The position numbers were made by a program, and so were the translations under genes. Below the pieces are notes generated by a model. That model was not told the origin of the DNA. It saw only the letters and a list, made by a program, of their open reading frames with translations, and did no database searches. Below are positions 27,853 to 37,665 of a stretch of DNA of 64,000 nucleotides, piece after piece; position 1 is the first letter of the stretch; each line of letters starts with the position of its first letter. Origin of the DNA: Mycobacterium sp. 1100029.7 (GTDB taxonomy: Bacteria > Actinomycetota > Actinomycetes > Mycobacteriales > Mycobacteriaceae); contig NZ_LZSC01000038.1 in NCBI RefSeq assembly GCF_001665235.1, positions 238,758 through 302,757 of the forward strand, written 5' to 3'.

Positions 27853-29529
27853 CTATGACTCAGCCAGGTAGCGGTGCACCAGCATCACGGCCATCGATCC
27901 TTCGCCGACGGCGGCCGCGACGCGCTTGGCGGACGAGGAGCGCACGTCGCCGGTCGCGAACACCCCCGGCACGCTGGTCTCCAGGTGATGCGGCGGGCGG
28001 CCCAACGTCCAGCCGCAGACGTTGCGCAGATCCGGGCCGGTCAGGATGAAGCCGTGGTTGTCGCGGGCCAGCACCCCGTCCAGCCAGTCGGTGCGCGGGG
28101 CGGCGCCGATGAAAATGAACATCCGGCCGCATTTCACGTCCTCGGTCTGTTCGGTCCGGTTGTTGACGAGCGTCAGCGTCTCCAGATGGCCGTCGCCGCC
28201 GGCGCGCCGCACCTCGGTGCAGGTCAGCACATTGATCTTGGGGTTCGCCTCGATCTGCTGAATCAGGTAGTAGGACATCGACGCCTCGAGTGACGGGGCG
28301 CGCACCACGATGTTGACCGATTTGGCCGTCCGCGACAGGTACATGGCGGCCTGCCCGGCGGAGTTCGCTCCGCCGATCACGTAGACCTCTTCGTCTTCGC
28401 AGTCCGACGCGATCGACACCGCTGCCCCGTAGTAGACGCCGCAGCCGGTCAGCTCGGTCAAGCCCTCGGCGGTCAGCTGACGGTAGGAGACTCCGGTGGC
28501 CAGGATGACCGCGTGCGCGTCGATGGAGCCGCCGTCGGCGAACCGCACGGTGCGCTTGGGGCCGTTCACCTCGAGACCGGTCGCCCTGCGGGCGGTGATG
28601 ATCTCGGCGCCGAACTTCTCCGCTTGCCGTCGGGCGCGGTCGGCCAGCTGACCTCCGGAGACCCCGTCCGGGAAGCCCAGGTAATTCTCGATCCGCGAAC
28701 TCTGGCCCGCCTGCCCGCCGGTCGCGGTGTGCTCGATCAGGACGGTGCGCAGCCCCTCGGACGCGCCGTACACGGCCGCGGCCAGGCCCGCGGGCCCGCC
28801 GCCGATGACGATCAGGTCGTAGAACTCCTGCGACGGCGTGGACGACAGGCCCAATTTGTCGGCCAGCTCGGCATCGGTGGGTTCGACGAGCGGGTCGCCG
28901 TGCTCGGTGACGACGACGGGCAACCGCTTGCCGTCTTCGCCGGCTGCCTGCAGGAGCCGCTCGCCGTCGGGCTCGTCGGCCATGAACCAGGTGTAGTAGA
29001 GGCCGTTGCGCGCCAGGAAGTCACGAACCTCCCAGGACCGTGCCGACCAGCGGTGCCCGATCACCTTGGTATGCGGAATGGCGTGCTCCGGCGCTGCTCG
29101 CCAGGCGTCCAGCAACCCGTCGATGACGGGATAGAACTTCTCCTCGGGCGGATCCCACGGCTTGAGTAAGTAGTGATCCAGATCGACGACGTTGATCGCA
29201 TCGATCGCCGCGTGGGTGTCGGCATAGGCCGTCAGCAGTATCCGGCGCGCGGCCGGATAGAGATCCATGGCCTGCTCGAGGAAGTCGATGCCACTCATCT
29301 GCGGCATCCGGTAGTCCGCGACTAATACGGCGACGGTCTCGCCGCGCAGCTTGAGCTGTTTGAGGAGTTCCAACGCCTCGGGACCCGACTCGGCGCGCAC
29401 GATGCGGTAATCCTCGCCGTATTTGCGGCGCAAGTCGCGGGCGACCGCTCGCGACACCGCGGGATCATCATCGACGGTCAGGATTGCGGCTTTGCGCGAG
29501 TGCGCAGCGCCATCAAGGGGACGTGTCAT
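27853..29529 (-). CDS. Response-regulator receiver fused to thioredoxin-reductase-like flavoprotein
   Basis: 558 residues from ATG 29529. Residues 12-135 are a receiver domain (TVDDDPAVSRAVARDL, phospho-acceptor D72 in VADYRMPQMSG, the conserved LLTAYAD and LLKPW). Residues 155-215 resemble a glutaredoxin-like fold without cysteines (FLARNGLYYTWF). Residues 235-558 match thioredoxin reductase: IGGGPAGLAAAVYGASEG, TGGQAGQSSRIENYLGFP, YVIGGANSAGQAAMYLS and GVFATGDVRS. The redox CxxC is missing: GAAV (368-371) stands in its place. It may therefore use FAD for another reaction or act as a sensor. Confidence 0.9.
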   Translation of the reverse strand: MTRPLDGAAHSRKAAILTVDDDPAVSRAVARDLRRKYGEDYRIVRAESGPEALELLKQLKLRGETVAVLVADYRMPQMSGIDFLEQAMDLYPAARRILLTAYADTHAAIDAINVVDLDHYLLKPWDPPEEKFYPVIDGLLDAWRAAPEHAIPHTKVIGHRWSARSWEVRDFLARNGLYYTWFMADEPDGERLLQAAGEDGKRLPVVVTEHGDPLVEPTDAELADKLGLSSTPSQEFYDLIVIGGGPAGLAAAVYGASEGLRTVLIEHTATGGQAGQSSRIENYLGFPDGVSGGQLADRARRQAEKFGAEIITARRATGLEVNGPKRTVRFADGGSIDAHAVILATGVSYRQLTAEGLTELTGCGVYYGAAVSIASDCEDEEVYVIGGANSAGQAAMYLSRTAKSVNIVVRAPSLEASMSYYLIQQIEANPKINVLTCTEVRRAGGDGHLETLTLVNNRTEQTEDVKCGRMFIFIGAAPRTDWLDGVLARDNHGFILTGPDLRNVCGWTLGRPPHHLETSVPGVFATGDVRSSSAKRVAAAVGEGSMAVMLVHRYLAES

Positions 29530-29604
29530 CGCGCTCAAGTATGCGCTTGTCAGGCGTAGTCTGGCGGGTCGAGGTGCTACCCGTTGGCGGCATTGCCGCT
29601 GATT

Positions 29605-29632
29605 TTGGCCACGCGGTCAAAGCGGGTAACAT
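29605..29632 (+). promoter_or_regulatory. Putative sigma-A-type promoter of infA operon
   Basis: TTGGCC (29605-29610), 16-base spacer, TAACAT (29627-29632), the usual mycobacterial TANNNT -10. It would start transcription near 29639, giving a leader of about 145 bases before infA. Confidence 0.5.
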
Positions 29633-29640
29633 GGGTCGAC

Positions 29641-29666
29641 GGTGCGCTATCCGCGCCGGCTTTTTT
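29641..29666 (+). terminator. Terminator-like hairpin with T6 at the start of the infA leader
   Basis: GGTGCG (29641-29646) pairs with CGCGCC (29652-29657, one G-U), loop CTATC, then GGC and six T residues (29661-29666). Such T runs are rare in this high-GC sequence. It may be an attenuator or a 5' structure on the infA transcript. Confidence 0.4.
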
Positions 29667-29784
29667 GTGTGTCCGTTCCCAAGGAATTTCCTGTCACCGG
29701 CTCACGTTTCAAGGTCGGTGTGAATGCTGTGCCGTTTGGCGCAGACGAGATCGAAACTAAACGACGAGGATTTGACGAGAAGTT

Positions 29785-30006
29785 ATGGCCAAGAAGGACG
29801 GCGCCATCGAGGTCGAGGGCCGGGTGGTCGAGCCCCTGCCCAATGCGATGTTCCGCATTGAGCTGGAGAACGGTCACAAGGTGCTTGCCCACATCAGCGG
29901 CAAGATGCGGCAGCACTACATCCGCATCCTGCCCGAGGACCGGGTTGTCGTGGAGCTTTCTCCCTACGACCTGTCCCGGGGCCGCATCGTTTACCGCTAC
30001 AAGTAA
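29785..30006 (+). CDS. infA: Translation initiation factor IF-1
   Basis: 73-residue OB-fold protein beginning [16 protein letters not shown], with [16 protein letters not shown] and the C-terminal [11 protein letters not shown]. Binds the ribosomal A site during initiation. First gene of the alpha operon; ATG 29785 follows a GAGAAG-type ribosome-binding site. Confidence 0.99.
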
Positions 30007-30039
30007 CCAACCGACAGACGAGAGCAGGATCGAACAGCC

Positions 30040-30153
30040 GTGAAGGTCAACCCCAGCGTGAAGCCGATTTGCGACAAGTGCAGGGTGATCCGTCGGCATG
30101 GGCGGGTCATGGTGATCTGCTCGGATCCGCGCCACAAGCAGCGTCAGGGCTAA
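30040..30153 (+). CDS. rpmJ: 50S ribosomal protein L36
   Basis: 37-residue protein read from GTG 30040: [15 protein letters not shown]..., ending DPRHKQRQG. The zinc-ribbon ligands C-x2-C (ICDKC), a further C in VICSD and the H in PRHKQ are all present, so this is the zinc-binding C+ form. It lies 33 bases after infA. Confidence 0.98.
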
Positions 30154-30221
30154 ACCGCCTGACCACGCACAACTAAATGATGACCTCCCAGCACCACTGA
30201 GCGAATTCGTCGTTCGTCCAC

Positions 30222-30257
30222 GCCCGGTCGGAGGCCGGGCCCCGATCACATATCGGG
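30222..30257 (+). promoter_or_regulatory. Two adjacent hairpins in the rpsM leader
   Basis: Stem 1: GCCCGG (30222-30227) with CCGGGC (30235-30240). Stem 2: CCCGAT (30241-30246) with ATCGGG (30252-30257), loop CACAT. They sit in the 152-base gap between rpmJ and rpsM. An r-protein (S4-type) autoregulatory leader is possible but unproven. Confidence 0.4.
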
Positions 30258-30305
30258 AACGGGCTGGGATCAGACCTCCGCTTAGAAAAAGAGGAAACGC
30301 CACCT

Positions 30306-30680
30306 ATGGCTCGACTAGTAGGCGTCGATCTGCCGCGTGACAAGCGGATGGAGATCGCGCTGACTTACATCTTCGGCGTCGGCCGGACCCGTTCGAATGA
30401 GATTCTCGAGGCGACGGGTATCGACAAGGACCTGCGCACCAGGGACTTGAGCGACGACCAGCTGACCCACCTGCGTGACTACATCGAGGCCAACCTCAAG
30501 GTCGAGGGTGACCTGCGCCGCGAGGTCCAGGCAGACATCCGCCGCAAGATCGAGATCGGCTGCTACCAGGGTCTGCGGCACCGCCGTGGCCTGCCGGTGC
30601 GCGGCCAGCGGACCAAGACCAACGCGCGTACCCGCAAGGGCCCCAAGCGCACCATCGCCGGCAAGAAGAAGGCCAGGTAA
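30306..30680 (+). CDS. rpsM: 30S ribosomal protein S13
   Basis: 124 residues, [19 protein letters not shown] at the N-terminus, the helix-hairpin-helix [17 protein letters not shown] and the basic tail [17 protein letters not shown]. Head protein of the small subunit contacting the P-site tRNA. Preceded by GAGGAAAC and followed six bases later by rpsK. Confidence 0.99.
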   Translation: MARLVGVDLPRDKRMEIALTYIFGVGRTRSNEILEATGIDKDLRTRDLSDDQLTHLRDYIEANLKVEGDLRREVQADIRRKIEIGCYQGLRHRRGLPVRGQRTKTNARTRKGPKRTIAGKKKAR

Positions 30681-30686
30681 TCACCC

Positions 30687-31106
30687 ATGCCACCAGCCAA
30701 GAAGGCAGCCGCGTCGGCCCCCAAGAAGGGGCAGAAGACTCGCAAGCGGGAAAAGAAGAACATCCCGCACGGCGCCGCGCACATCAAGAGCACGTTCAAC
30801 AACACCATCGTGAGCATCACCGACCCGCAGGGCAACGTCATCGCCTGGGCGTCGTCGGGCCACGTCGGTTTCAAGGGCTCGCGGAAATCGACTCCGTTCG
30901 CCGCGCAGCTGGCCGCCGAGAACGCCGCGCGCAAAGCGCAGGAGCACGGCGTGAAGAAGGTCGACGTGTTCGTCAAGGGCCCGGGTTCGGGCCGCGAGAC
31001 GGCGATCCGCTCGCTGCAGGCCGCGGGCCTGGAGGTCGGCGCCATCTCCGACGTCACCCCCCAGCCGCACAACGGCTGCCGTCCGCCCAAGCGCAGAAGG
31101 GTCTAG
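30687..31106 (+). CDS. rpsK: 30S ribosomal protein S11
   Basis: 139 residues. The long basic N-terminal extension ([19 protein letters not shown]) is normal for actinobacteria. Core motifs: [33 protein letters not shown] and the C-terminal [18 protein letters not shown]. Platform protein of the small subunit. Confidence 0.99.
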   Translation: MPPAKKAAASAPKKGQKTRKREKKNIPHGAAHIKSTFNNTIVSITDPQGNVIAWASSGHVGFKGSRKSTPFAAQLAAENAARKAQEHGVKKVDVFVKGPGSGRETAIRSLQAAGLEVGAISDVTPQPHNGCRPPKRRRV

Positions 31107-31116
31107 GTAAAAAGAC

Positions 31117-31722
31117 ATGGCTCGTTACACCGGACCCATCACGCGCAAGTCGCGCCGGCTGCGCACCGACCTCGTCGGTGGCGATCAGGCGTTCGAGAAG
31201 CGCCCCTATCCGCCCGGCCAGCACGGCCGCGCGCGGATCAAGGAAAGCGAATACCTGCTGCAGCTGCAGGAGAAGCAGAAGGCCCGCTTCACCTACGGCG
31301 TCATGGAAAAGCAGTTCCGTCGCTACTACGAAGAGGCCAACCGCGTCTCCGGCAAGACGGGTGAGAACCTGCTGCGGATCCTGGAGAGCCGGCTGGACAA
31401 CGTGATCTACCGTGCCGGGATTGCTCGCACCCGCCGGATGGCCCGCCAGTTGGTCAGCCACGGACACTTCAGCGTCAACGGCGTGCACGTCAACGTGCCC
31501 AGCTACCGGGTGTCGCAGTACGACATCATCGACGTGCGGGACGGATCGCTGAACACTGTGCCGTTCCAGATCGCGCGGGAGACCGCGGGCGACCGTCCGC
31601 TCCCGAGCTGGTTGCAGGTGGTCGGGGAGCGGCAGCGCATCCTCATCCACCAGCTGCCCGAGCGGGCACAGATCGACGTGCCGCTCACCGAGCAGCTGAT
31701 CGTCGAGTACTACTCGAAGTAG
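31117..31722 (+). CDS. rpsD: 30S ribosomal protein S4
   Basis: 201 residues: MARYTGPITRKSRRLR, YPPGQHGRARIKESEY and the S4 RNA-binding domain LDNVIYRAGIARTRRMARQLVSHGHF. No zinc cysteines near the N-terminus, so this is the C- form. Primary 16S-binding assembly protein and, in other bacteria, translational regulator of the alpha operon. Confidence 0.99.
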   Translation: MARYTGPITRKSRRLRTDLVGGDQAFEKRPYPPGQHGRARIKESEYLLQLQEKQKARFTYGVMEKQFRRYYEEANRVSGKTGENLLRILESRLDNVIYRAGIARTRRMARQLVSHGHFSVNGVHVNVPSYRVSQYDIIDVRDGSLNTVPFQIARETAGDRPLPSWLQVVGERQRILIHQLPERAQIDVPLTEQLIVEYYSK

Positions 31723-31726
31723 ACCC

Positions 31727-31748
31727 CCTGCACTGAACCCAGTGCAGG
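31727..31748 (+). terminator. Perfect 9-bp hairpin between rpsD and rpoA
   Basis: CCTGCACTG (31727-31735) and CAGTGCAGG (31740-31748) with loop AACC. No T run follows, so it is more likely a pausing, processing or partial termination site that tunes rpoA expression than a full terminator. Confidence 0.5.
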
Positions 31749-31754
31749 TCTTAG

Positions 31755-32840
<1,086 letters not shown>

Positions 32841-32886
32841 CGACCGTCCGGTCTAACGAAATTCCGTCCCGGTCCTACCTGATACG

Positions 32887-32898
32887 GGGGCCGGCCCC
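32887..32898. repeat. 12-bp perfect palindrome before rplQ
   Basis: GGGGCCGGCCCC, followed directly by TTTAAGGAG, the ribosome-binding region of rplQ. Possibly the stem of a small structure between rpoA and rplQ; too tight for a normal hairpin loop unless it opens in the middle. Confidence 0.35.
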
Positions 32899-32915
32899 TT
32901 TAAGGAGATAGTGCA

Positions 32916-33527
32916 ATGCCCAAGCCCACCAAGGGCCCTCGCCTCGGCGGGTCGTCTTCGCACCAGAAGGCTCTGCTGGCCAACCTGGCCACGTCGCTGT
33001 TCGAGCACGGTCGTATCAAGACGACCGAGCCCAAGGCGCGTGCGCTGCGGCCCTACGCGGAGAAGCTGATCACGCACGCGAAAAAGGGCACACTGCACAA
33101 TCGCCGAGAGGTGATGAAGAAGATCCGCGACAAGGACGTGGTGCACGCCCTTTTCGCGGAGATCGGTCCCTTCTTCGCCGATCGTGAGGGCGGCTACACC
33201 CGCATCATCAAGGTCGAGGCACGCAAGGGCGACAACGCCCCGATGGCCGTGATCGAGTTGGTGCAGGAAAAGACCGTGACGTCCGAAGCCGACCGCGCGC
33301 GCCGCGTGAAGGCATCGAAGAAGGCCCCGGAGGCGGCTTCTGAAGCTTCAGATGCGCCGGTGGCGGCAGCGGCCGCTCCTCAGGCGGCGGTCGAGCCCGA
33401 AGCAGCGGAAGGCCCGACGGCCGAAGAGGCCGCCGAGCCCGCCGAGACCGAAGCTGTCGAGCCGGCCGCCGAGGCCGAGGAGACCAAGGCCGAGGCCGCC
33501 GCCGAGGGTGACGACTCCTCCGAGTAG
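32916..33527 (+). CDS. rplQ: 50S ribosomal protein L17 with acidic C-terminal tail
   Basis: 203 residues. The conserved L17 core covers about residues 1-120 ([48 protein letters not shown]). The last 80 residues are an Ala/Glu/Pro-rich low-complexity tail, longer than in most bacteria and typical of mycobacteria. Its 3' end overlaps the truA start by 20 bases. Confidence 0.98.
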   Translation: MPKPTKGPRLGGSSSHQKALLANLATSLFEHGRIKTTEPKARALRPYAEKLITHAKKGTLHNRREVMKKIRDKDVVHALFAEIGPFFADREGGYTRIIKVEARKGDNAPMAVIELVQEKTVTSEADRARRVKASKKAPEAASEASDAPVAAAAAPQAAVEPEAAEGPTAEEAAEPAETEAVEPAAEAEETKAEAAAEGDDSSE

Positions 33528-34368
33528 TAGCGAAGACGTCCGTCTTAGGCTCGATATCGCCTATGACGGAACCGATTTCGCGGGCTGGGCAACACAGGCC
33601 GGGCAGCGCACTGTCGCCGGTGTCCTCGACGACACCCTGACGACGGTTTTTCGCACGCCGGTCAAGTTGTGGGCGGCCGGGCGCACCGATACGGGGGTAC
33701 ACGCCACCGGACAGGTGGCCCATGTCGATGTGCCCGCCGCCGCCTTGCCCAATGCCTATCCACGGTCGCCGCGTCCCGGCGATCCGGAATTCTTGCCCTT
33801 GCTGCGCCGGCTGAGCCGCTTTCTGCCCACCGACGTCCGGGTCCTGCACATAGCGCGCGCCCCATCGGGTTTCGATGCGCGGTTCTCGGCGCTGCGCCGC
33901 CACTACGAATACCGGTTGTCGACGGCGCCATATGGTGTCGAGCCCCACCGGGCGCGCTTCATCACCGCCTGGCCGCGCGAGGTCGACGTCGGCGCGATGA
34001 GCACCGCGGCCCGGGAATTGGTGGGACTGCACGACTTTGCGGCGTTCTGCCGTCATCGCGCCAACGCCACCACGATTCGAGACCTGCAACGCCTGGACTT
34101 CTCCCGCGAAGGTGACGTGATCACCGCCCACGTCAGCGCCGATGCATTCTGCTGGCAGATGGTGCGTTCCCTGGTGGGAGCGCTGCTGGCCGTCGGGGAA
34201 CACCGGCGCACCCCGCAGTGGTGTCGCGAATTGCTCGATGCCTCAGCACGATCCAGCGACTTCGCCGCCGCTCCGGCCCAGGGCCTGACGCTGGTGAGGG
34301 TGGACTATCCGCCCGACGACGAACTCGCGTCACGCATCCTGATCACCCGGGACCTGCGCACCCGCTAA
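33508..34368 (+). CDS. truA: tRNA pseudouridine(38-40) synthase TruA
   Basis: 286 residues from GTG 33508, inside the end of rplQ; the residues preceding the conserved [16 protein letters not shown] allow no later start codon. Catalytic aspartate in [15 protein letters not shown], plus [20 protein letters not shown] and [14 protein letters not shown]. Converts U38-40 in the tRNA anticodon arm to pseudouridine. Last gene of the alpha operon. Confidence 0.96.
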   Translation: MTTPPSSSEDVRLRLDIAYDGTDFAGWATQAGQRTVAGVLDDTLTTVFRTPVKLWAAGRTDTGVHATGQVAHVDVPAAALPNAYPRSPRPGDPEFLPLLRRLSRFLPTDVRVLHIARAPSGFDARFSALRRHYEYRLSTAPYGVEPHRARFITAWPREVDVGAMSTAARELVGLHDFAAFCRHRANATTIRDLQRLDFSREGDVITAHVSADAFCWQMVRSLVGALLAVGEHRRTPQWCRELLDASARSSDFAAAPAQGLTLVRVDYPPDDELASRILITRDLRTR

Positions 34369-34373
34369 TCCTG

Positions 34374-34419
34374 GGCGCCGATCTGCTGCCGCGGGCGGCG
34401 CCGATCTGCTGCCGCGGGC
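34374..34419. repeat. Two exact 23-bp tandem repeats after truA
   Basis: Unit GGCGCCGATCTGCTGCCGC + GGGC occurs at 34374-34396 and 34397-34419, followed by a partial GGCG. It lies just after the truA stop. Confidence 0.85.
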
Positions 34420-34426
34420 GGCGGTG

Positions 34427-34487
34427 CGCGACACTTAAACGTCGCACACAACACGCCGAAATTTGGGTGCGTGGTTTATGTCTCGCG
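34427..34487. terminator. Long imperfect inverted repeat between convergent truA and permease genes
   Basis: CGCGACACTTAAAC (34427-34440) opposes GTTTATGTCTCGCG (34474-34487) with 12 of 14 pairs; inside it CGCAC (34443-34447) pairs with GTGCG (34467-34471). The loop contains CCGAAATTTGG. Possibly a bidirectional terminator, or a copy of a dispersed mycobacterial repeat. Confidence 0.6.
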
Positions 34488-34493
34488 ATGCTT

Positions 34494-36134
34494 CTAGGGC
34501 AGCTGGGCACCCAGCAGATGTTCGGCGTGCTTGTCGGTGGACAGGCACAGCGAGCAGACATACGCGTCGTGCGCCTCACACGCCAGCATGTCGGGACGCT
34601 CGAATTCGTGATTGCAGACGTGGCAGGTCAATTCGTCCGCCGCCGGGTTGCCGTGCTCGTCGTACATCGGCAGGTCGATCCCGTCATGCGTGCGCCGCAG
34701 GTAAAACCTGCCCCGGGTCGCGATCGCCAGAACGGGCGGCATCACCAGGGCGACGACGATGGCCACCAGCGGTGAGTAGGCCCGCAACGTCTCGCCCAGC
34801 CCGCCGAAGAACGCAATGATCGACAGACCCGCGGCCAGCAGCATGGAACCGAACCCGACCGGGTTGATCGGATACAGCATGCCGCGACGGAATTCGGGCG
34901 CCTTGGGCGAGAGCTTCAGTAGGTATTTGTTGAACACGATGTCCGAAGCCACCGACACCACCCACGCCATGCCGCAGTTGGCGTAGAAACCCAGGATCGT
35001 GTTGAGGAAGTCGAACATGTTGGCTTCCATCAGGATCAGCGCGATCGTCAGGTTTACCGCAAGGAAGACGACGCGTCCCGGGTAATGCTTGGTGACGCGA
35101 GTGAAGGAGTTGGTCCACGCCAGCGAGCCCGAATACGCGTTGGTGACATTGATTTTGACCTGGCTGAGCACCACCAGGATCACCGCCAGCGTCAGCGCCA
35201 GCCAGGCCGGCATGAAGTTGCCGTAGATCTCGTCGAATTGATGCACCGGCTGATTGGCGATCGAGATGGACCCTGCCAGGTGAAAGATCAGGTACACCGC
35301 CAGGAACAGCCCGACGACCTGCTTGAGCGCACCGAAGATCACCCAGCCGGGGCCGGCCAGCAGCACCCAGGTCCACCAGCCGCGCGAGTTCTCTGGTGTG
35401 CGCGGCGGCATGAACCGCAAATAGTCGATCTGCTCGGCGATCTGGGCGATCAATGCCAGGCATACGCCCGCGGCCAGCAGCGCCGGGCCGGCCTCGACGC
35501 CGCCGTGGCCTTGTTTGCCGGTGTAGGAGAAGAACTCGCCGACCGATTCGGGATGGCTGGTCACCAGATAGACGAACGGTGCGACCATCAGCAGCAGCCA
35601 CAACGGCGTAGTCCAAAGTTGAAGCTGGGAGAGCACTTTCATGCCGTAGATCACCAGCGGAAAGATGATCAGCGTGGACACGGCGTAGCCGATCCACACC
35701 GGAATGTGCAGGCCCAGCCGCAGGCCCTGGGCCATGATCGAGCCTTCGAGCGCGAAGAAGATGAACGTGAACGTCGCGAAGATGACGTTGGTGACCACCG
35801 AGCCGTAATAGCCGAAGCCGCTGCCGCGGGTGATCAAATCGAGGTCGATGTTGTAGCGGGCGGCGTAGTAGGCCAGCGGCAGCCCGGTCGCGATGATCAC
35901 GACCGCGAAGATCCCGATTCCGGTCAGCGCGTTGGCCGTTCCGTAGGTGATGCCGAGGTTGGCGCCGATTGCGAAGTCGGCCAGATACGCGATGCCGCCC
36001 AGCGCGGAGATACCGACCACCGCCGTCGACCACCGGCGATAGCTACGCGGGGCGAAGCGCAGTGTGTAGTCTTCGAGCGTCTCCCGCGCGGCTGCTGGCG
36101 ATTTGTCGACGTCGGTCGCGGCGGTAGTCGTCAC
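34494..36134 (-). CDS. Purine/cytosine permease-family transporter with C-terminal B-box-like zinc finger
   Basis: 546 residues from GTG 36134. Residues 35-480 hold about twelve membrane helices of the NCS1 nucleobase:cation symporter family (GGIAYLADFAIGANLGITYG, FTFIFFALEGSIMAQGL, INVTNAYSGSLAWTNSF). After RRTHDGIDLPMYDEHGNP, residues 503-546 form a Cys/His cluster: C504, C507, C519, H522, C527, C530, H536, H539. The spacing C-x2-C-x11-C-x2-H-x4-C-x2-C-x5-H-x2-H fits a B-box zinc finger, which I do not know from this transporter family. Substrate not assigned. Confidence 0.85.
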   Translation of the reverse strand: MTTTAATDVDKSPAAARETLEDYTLRFAPRSYRRWSTAVVGISALGGIAYLADFAIGANLGITYGTANALTGIGIFAVVIIATGLPLAYYAARYNIDLDLITRGSGFGYYGSVVTNVIFATFTFIFFALEGSIMAQGLRLGLHIPVWIGYAVSTLIIFPLVIYGMKVLSQLQLWTTPLWLLLMVAPFVYLVTSHPESVGEFFSYTGKQGHGGVEAGPALLAAGVCLALIAQIAEQIDYLRFMPPRTPENSRGWWTWVLLAGPGWVIFGALKQVVGLFLAVYLIFHLAGSISIANQPVHQFDEIYGNFMPAWLALTLAVILVVLSQVKINVTNAYSGSLAWTNSFTRVTKHYPGRVVFLAVNLTIALILMEANMFDFLNTILGFYANCGMAWVVSVASDIVFNKYLLKLSPKAPEFRRGMLYPINPVGFGSMLLAAGLSIIAFFGGLGETLRAYSPLVAIVVALVMPPVLAIATRGRFYLRRTHDGIDLPMYDEHGNPAADELTCHVCNHEFERPDMLACEAHDAYVCSLCLSTDKHAEHLLGAQLP

Positions 36135-36210
36135 GACTGCATTGTCTGATCACCCGGCGGCGACCGCCACCTGGGGAGCCTGGGAATTGCCTGTGCGCCT
36201 GGGGTTTACG

Positions 36211-36888
36211 TCAGAGCTTGCCGGCGGCGAAGCTGGCGGCCTGGTCGACCAGCCCGGAGTCGATGTAGGACGGCTGCAGATGCGACGCCCACACCGCCTT
36301 GCCGTTGCCCGAGCAGATCGGGTCGCCGGGCGCGCACTCCTCGATCGTCTTACCGGCGAAGGCGGGACTGAAACCGGGGACCGGGCCGAGCACGCGCTGG
36401 GTTCCGTTGCCGAACAAGGCGACCGCCGCGACGTGCTGATCGATGCCGGGCGGCAGCGGGTTCTTGAAGCCGAATGACGGTTGGGTCACCGCGACCACCA
36501 GGTCGGCCGCCACCGCGCCCAGTGAATAGCCGCCGAGCACCTCGCGGGTGTTGGGACAGTGCTTGGCCATGTATTGCACATGGCTGCTCATGTCGTTGGC
36601 GCCCTTGGCGGGATCGACGTCGGCGGGGTAGTTGACGCCGTAGACGCCGACCGGCAGCTGCGTCTTGCTGCGCAGCGAGTTGGCGAAGGCATCGCCGACC
36701 AAGCCGGCACCGGGCGGCTCTTCGCGGCCGCGGGCGAACACCACTTCGGCGCCCGGGCATGCCGGTGCCGCGGAGGCTACCGGAACCGACAGCGCCGCGG
36801 CGCCGATGATCATCGACGGTGCGACGGACAGGGCGGCGGCCGCGATCGGCGCCCAGCGCTTCGTTTCGTATTTCGGACGATTGCCCAT
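36211..36888 (-). CDS. Secreted cutinase/serine esterase (Culp family), copy 1
   Basis: 225 residues. N-terminal signal sequence (AAAALSVAPSMIIGAAALSVPVASAAP). Cutinase fold: VVFARGREEPPGAG, nucleophile in VLGGYSLGAVAADLV, aspartate in APGDPICSGN and histidine in VWASHLQPS; cysteines for two disulfides. Mycobacterial Culps hydrolyse lipid esters at the cell surface. GYSLG replaces the usual GYSQG. Confidence 0.93.
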   Translation of the reverse strand: MGNRPKYETKRWAPIAAAALSVAPSMIIGAAALSVPVASAAPACPGAEVVFARGREEPPGAGLVGDAFANSLRSKTQLPVGVYGVNYPADVDPAKGANDMSSHVQYMAKHCPNTREVLGGYSLGAVAADLVVAVTQPSFGFKNPLPPGIDQHVAAVALFGNGTQRVLGPVPGFSPAFAGKTIEECAPGDPICSGNGKAVWASHLQPSYIDSGLVDQAASFAAGKL

Positions 36889-36972
36889 GAGCAGATGGTA
36901 CGCAGCTTTTCGGGTCGATAGTGAACGGCTGTGATCACTCTGCGACCCGGGTGTGACCGGAGCTTTGCCTGG

Positions 36973-37635
36973 TTACACCTTGGCAGCGACGAAATGTGCT
37001 GCCTGGTTGGTCAGTTTCGGCACATAGCCGAGGTGGGCCTGCCAGGAGTTTCCATCGGAGCAGATCGGGTCGCCCCGGTTGCACAGGTCGACGATCTTGC
37101 CGCCGAAGTCCGGGCTGAGCGCACTCATCAGACCGCCGGCCCGGCCCGACGGGTTGCCGAACAGGGCAACCGCGGCGACGTGATTGGCGGCCTCGGCCGG
37201 CAGCGGCTCGCGAAAGCCGAGGGCGGGCAGCGGTGCGGCGGTGACGATGTCGACGACCGCGGCGCCCTGGGAGTAGCCGCCGAGCACCAGCTTGGTGTTG
37301 GGGCAGTTGTCGGCCATGTGCTTGATGTGGCCGCTGGCGTCGTTGGCTCCGGTGGTGGCGGCCAGGAAGTCGTCATTGGCGGGATAGTTGACGCCGTACG
37401 CGCCGACGTTGCGGTGCGTCCGCTGGCGCAGCGAGCTGATGAACGCGTCGCCCACCTTCCCGACCCCGGGTGGTTCGTTGGTGCCGCGGGCGAACACCAC
37501 CTCGACGTCCGGGCACGCGGCAAACGCGCGGGGGACCAGCGGAGACCAGAACAGCATCGCGGCCGCTGCGCACAATGCAGCGGCCAGGAAGCGAGAAATG
37601 TTATGCGCCCGTGATGTTTTCGCGGCAAGGCTCAT
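36973..37635 (-). CDS. Secreted cutinase/serine esterase (Culp family), copy 2
   Basis: 220 residues with signal sequence ([24 protein letters not shown]). [18 protein letters not shown], nucleophile Ser in [25 protein letters not shown] and the catalytic His in QAHLGYVPK. Near the position of cut4/cut3 (Rv3452/Rv3451) between truA and eccB4. Same strand as its two neighbours. Confidence 0.93.
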   Translation of the reverse strand: MSLAAKTSRAHNISRFLAAALCAAAAMLFWSPLVPRAFAACPDVEVVFARGTNEPPGVGKVGDAFISSLRQRTHRNVGAYGVNYPANDDFLAATTGANDASGHIKHMADNCPNTKLVLGGYSQGAAVVDIVTAAPLPALGFREPLPAEAANHVAAVALFGNPSGRAGGLMSALSPDFGGKIVDLCNRGDPICSDGNSWQAHLGYVPKLTNQAAHFVAAKV

Positions 37636-37665
37636 GCCGCGATGGTACGGGTTATTGACTGCGCG

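Noticed and set aside
36971..36979. GGTGTAACC on the minus strand, resembling the ECF box
   Set aside because: It spans the stop codon of a cutinase and has no suitable spacing to the next start.
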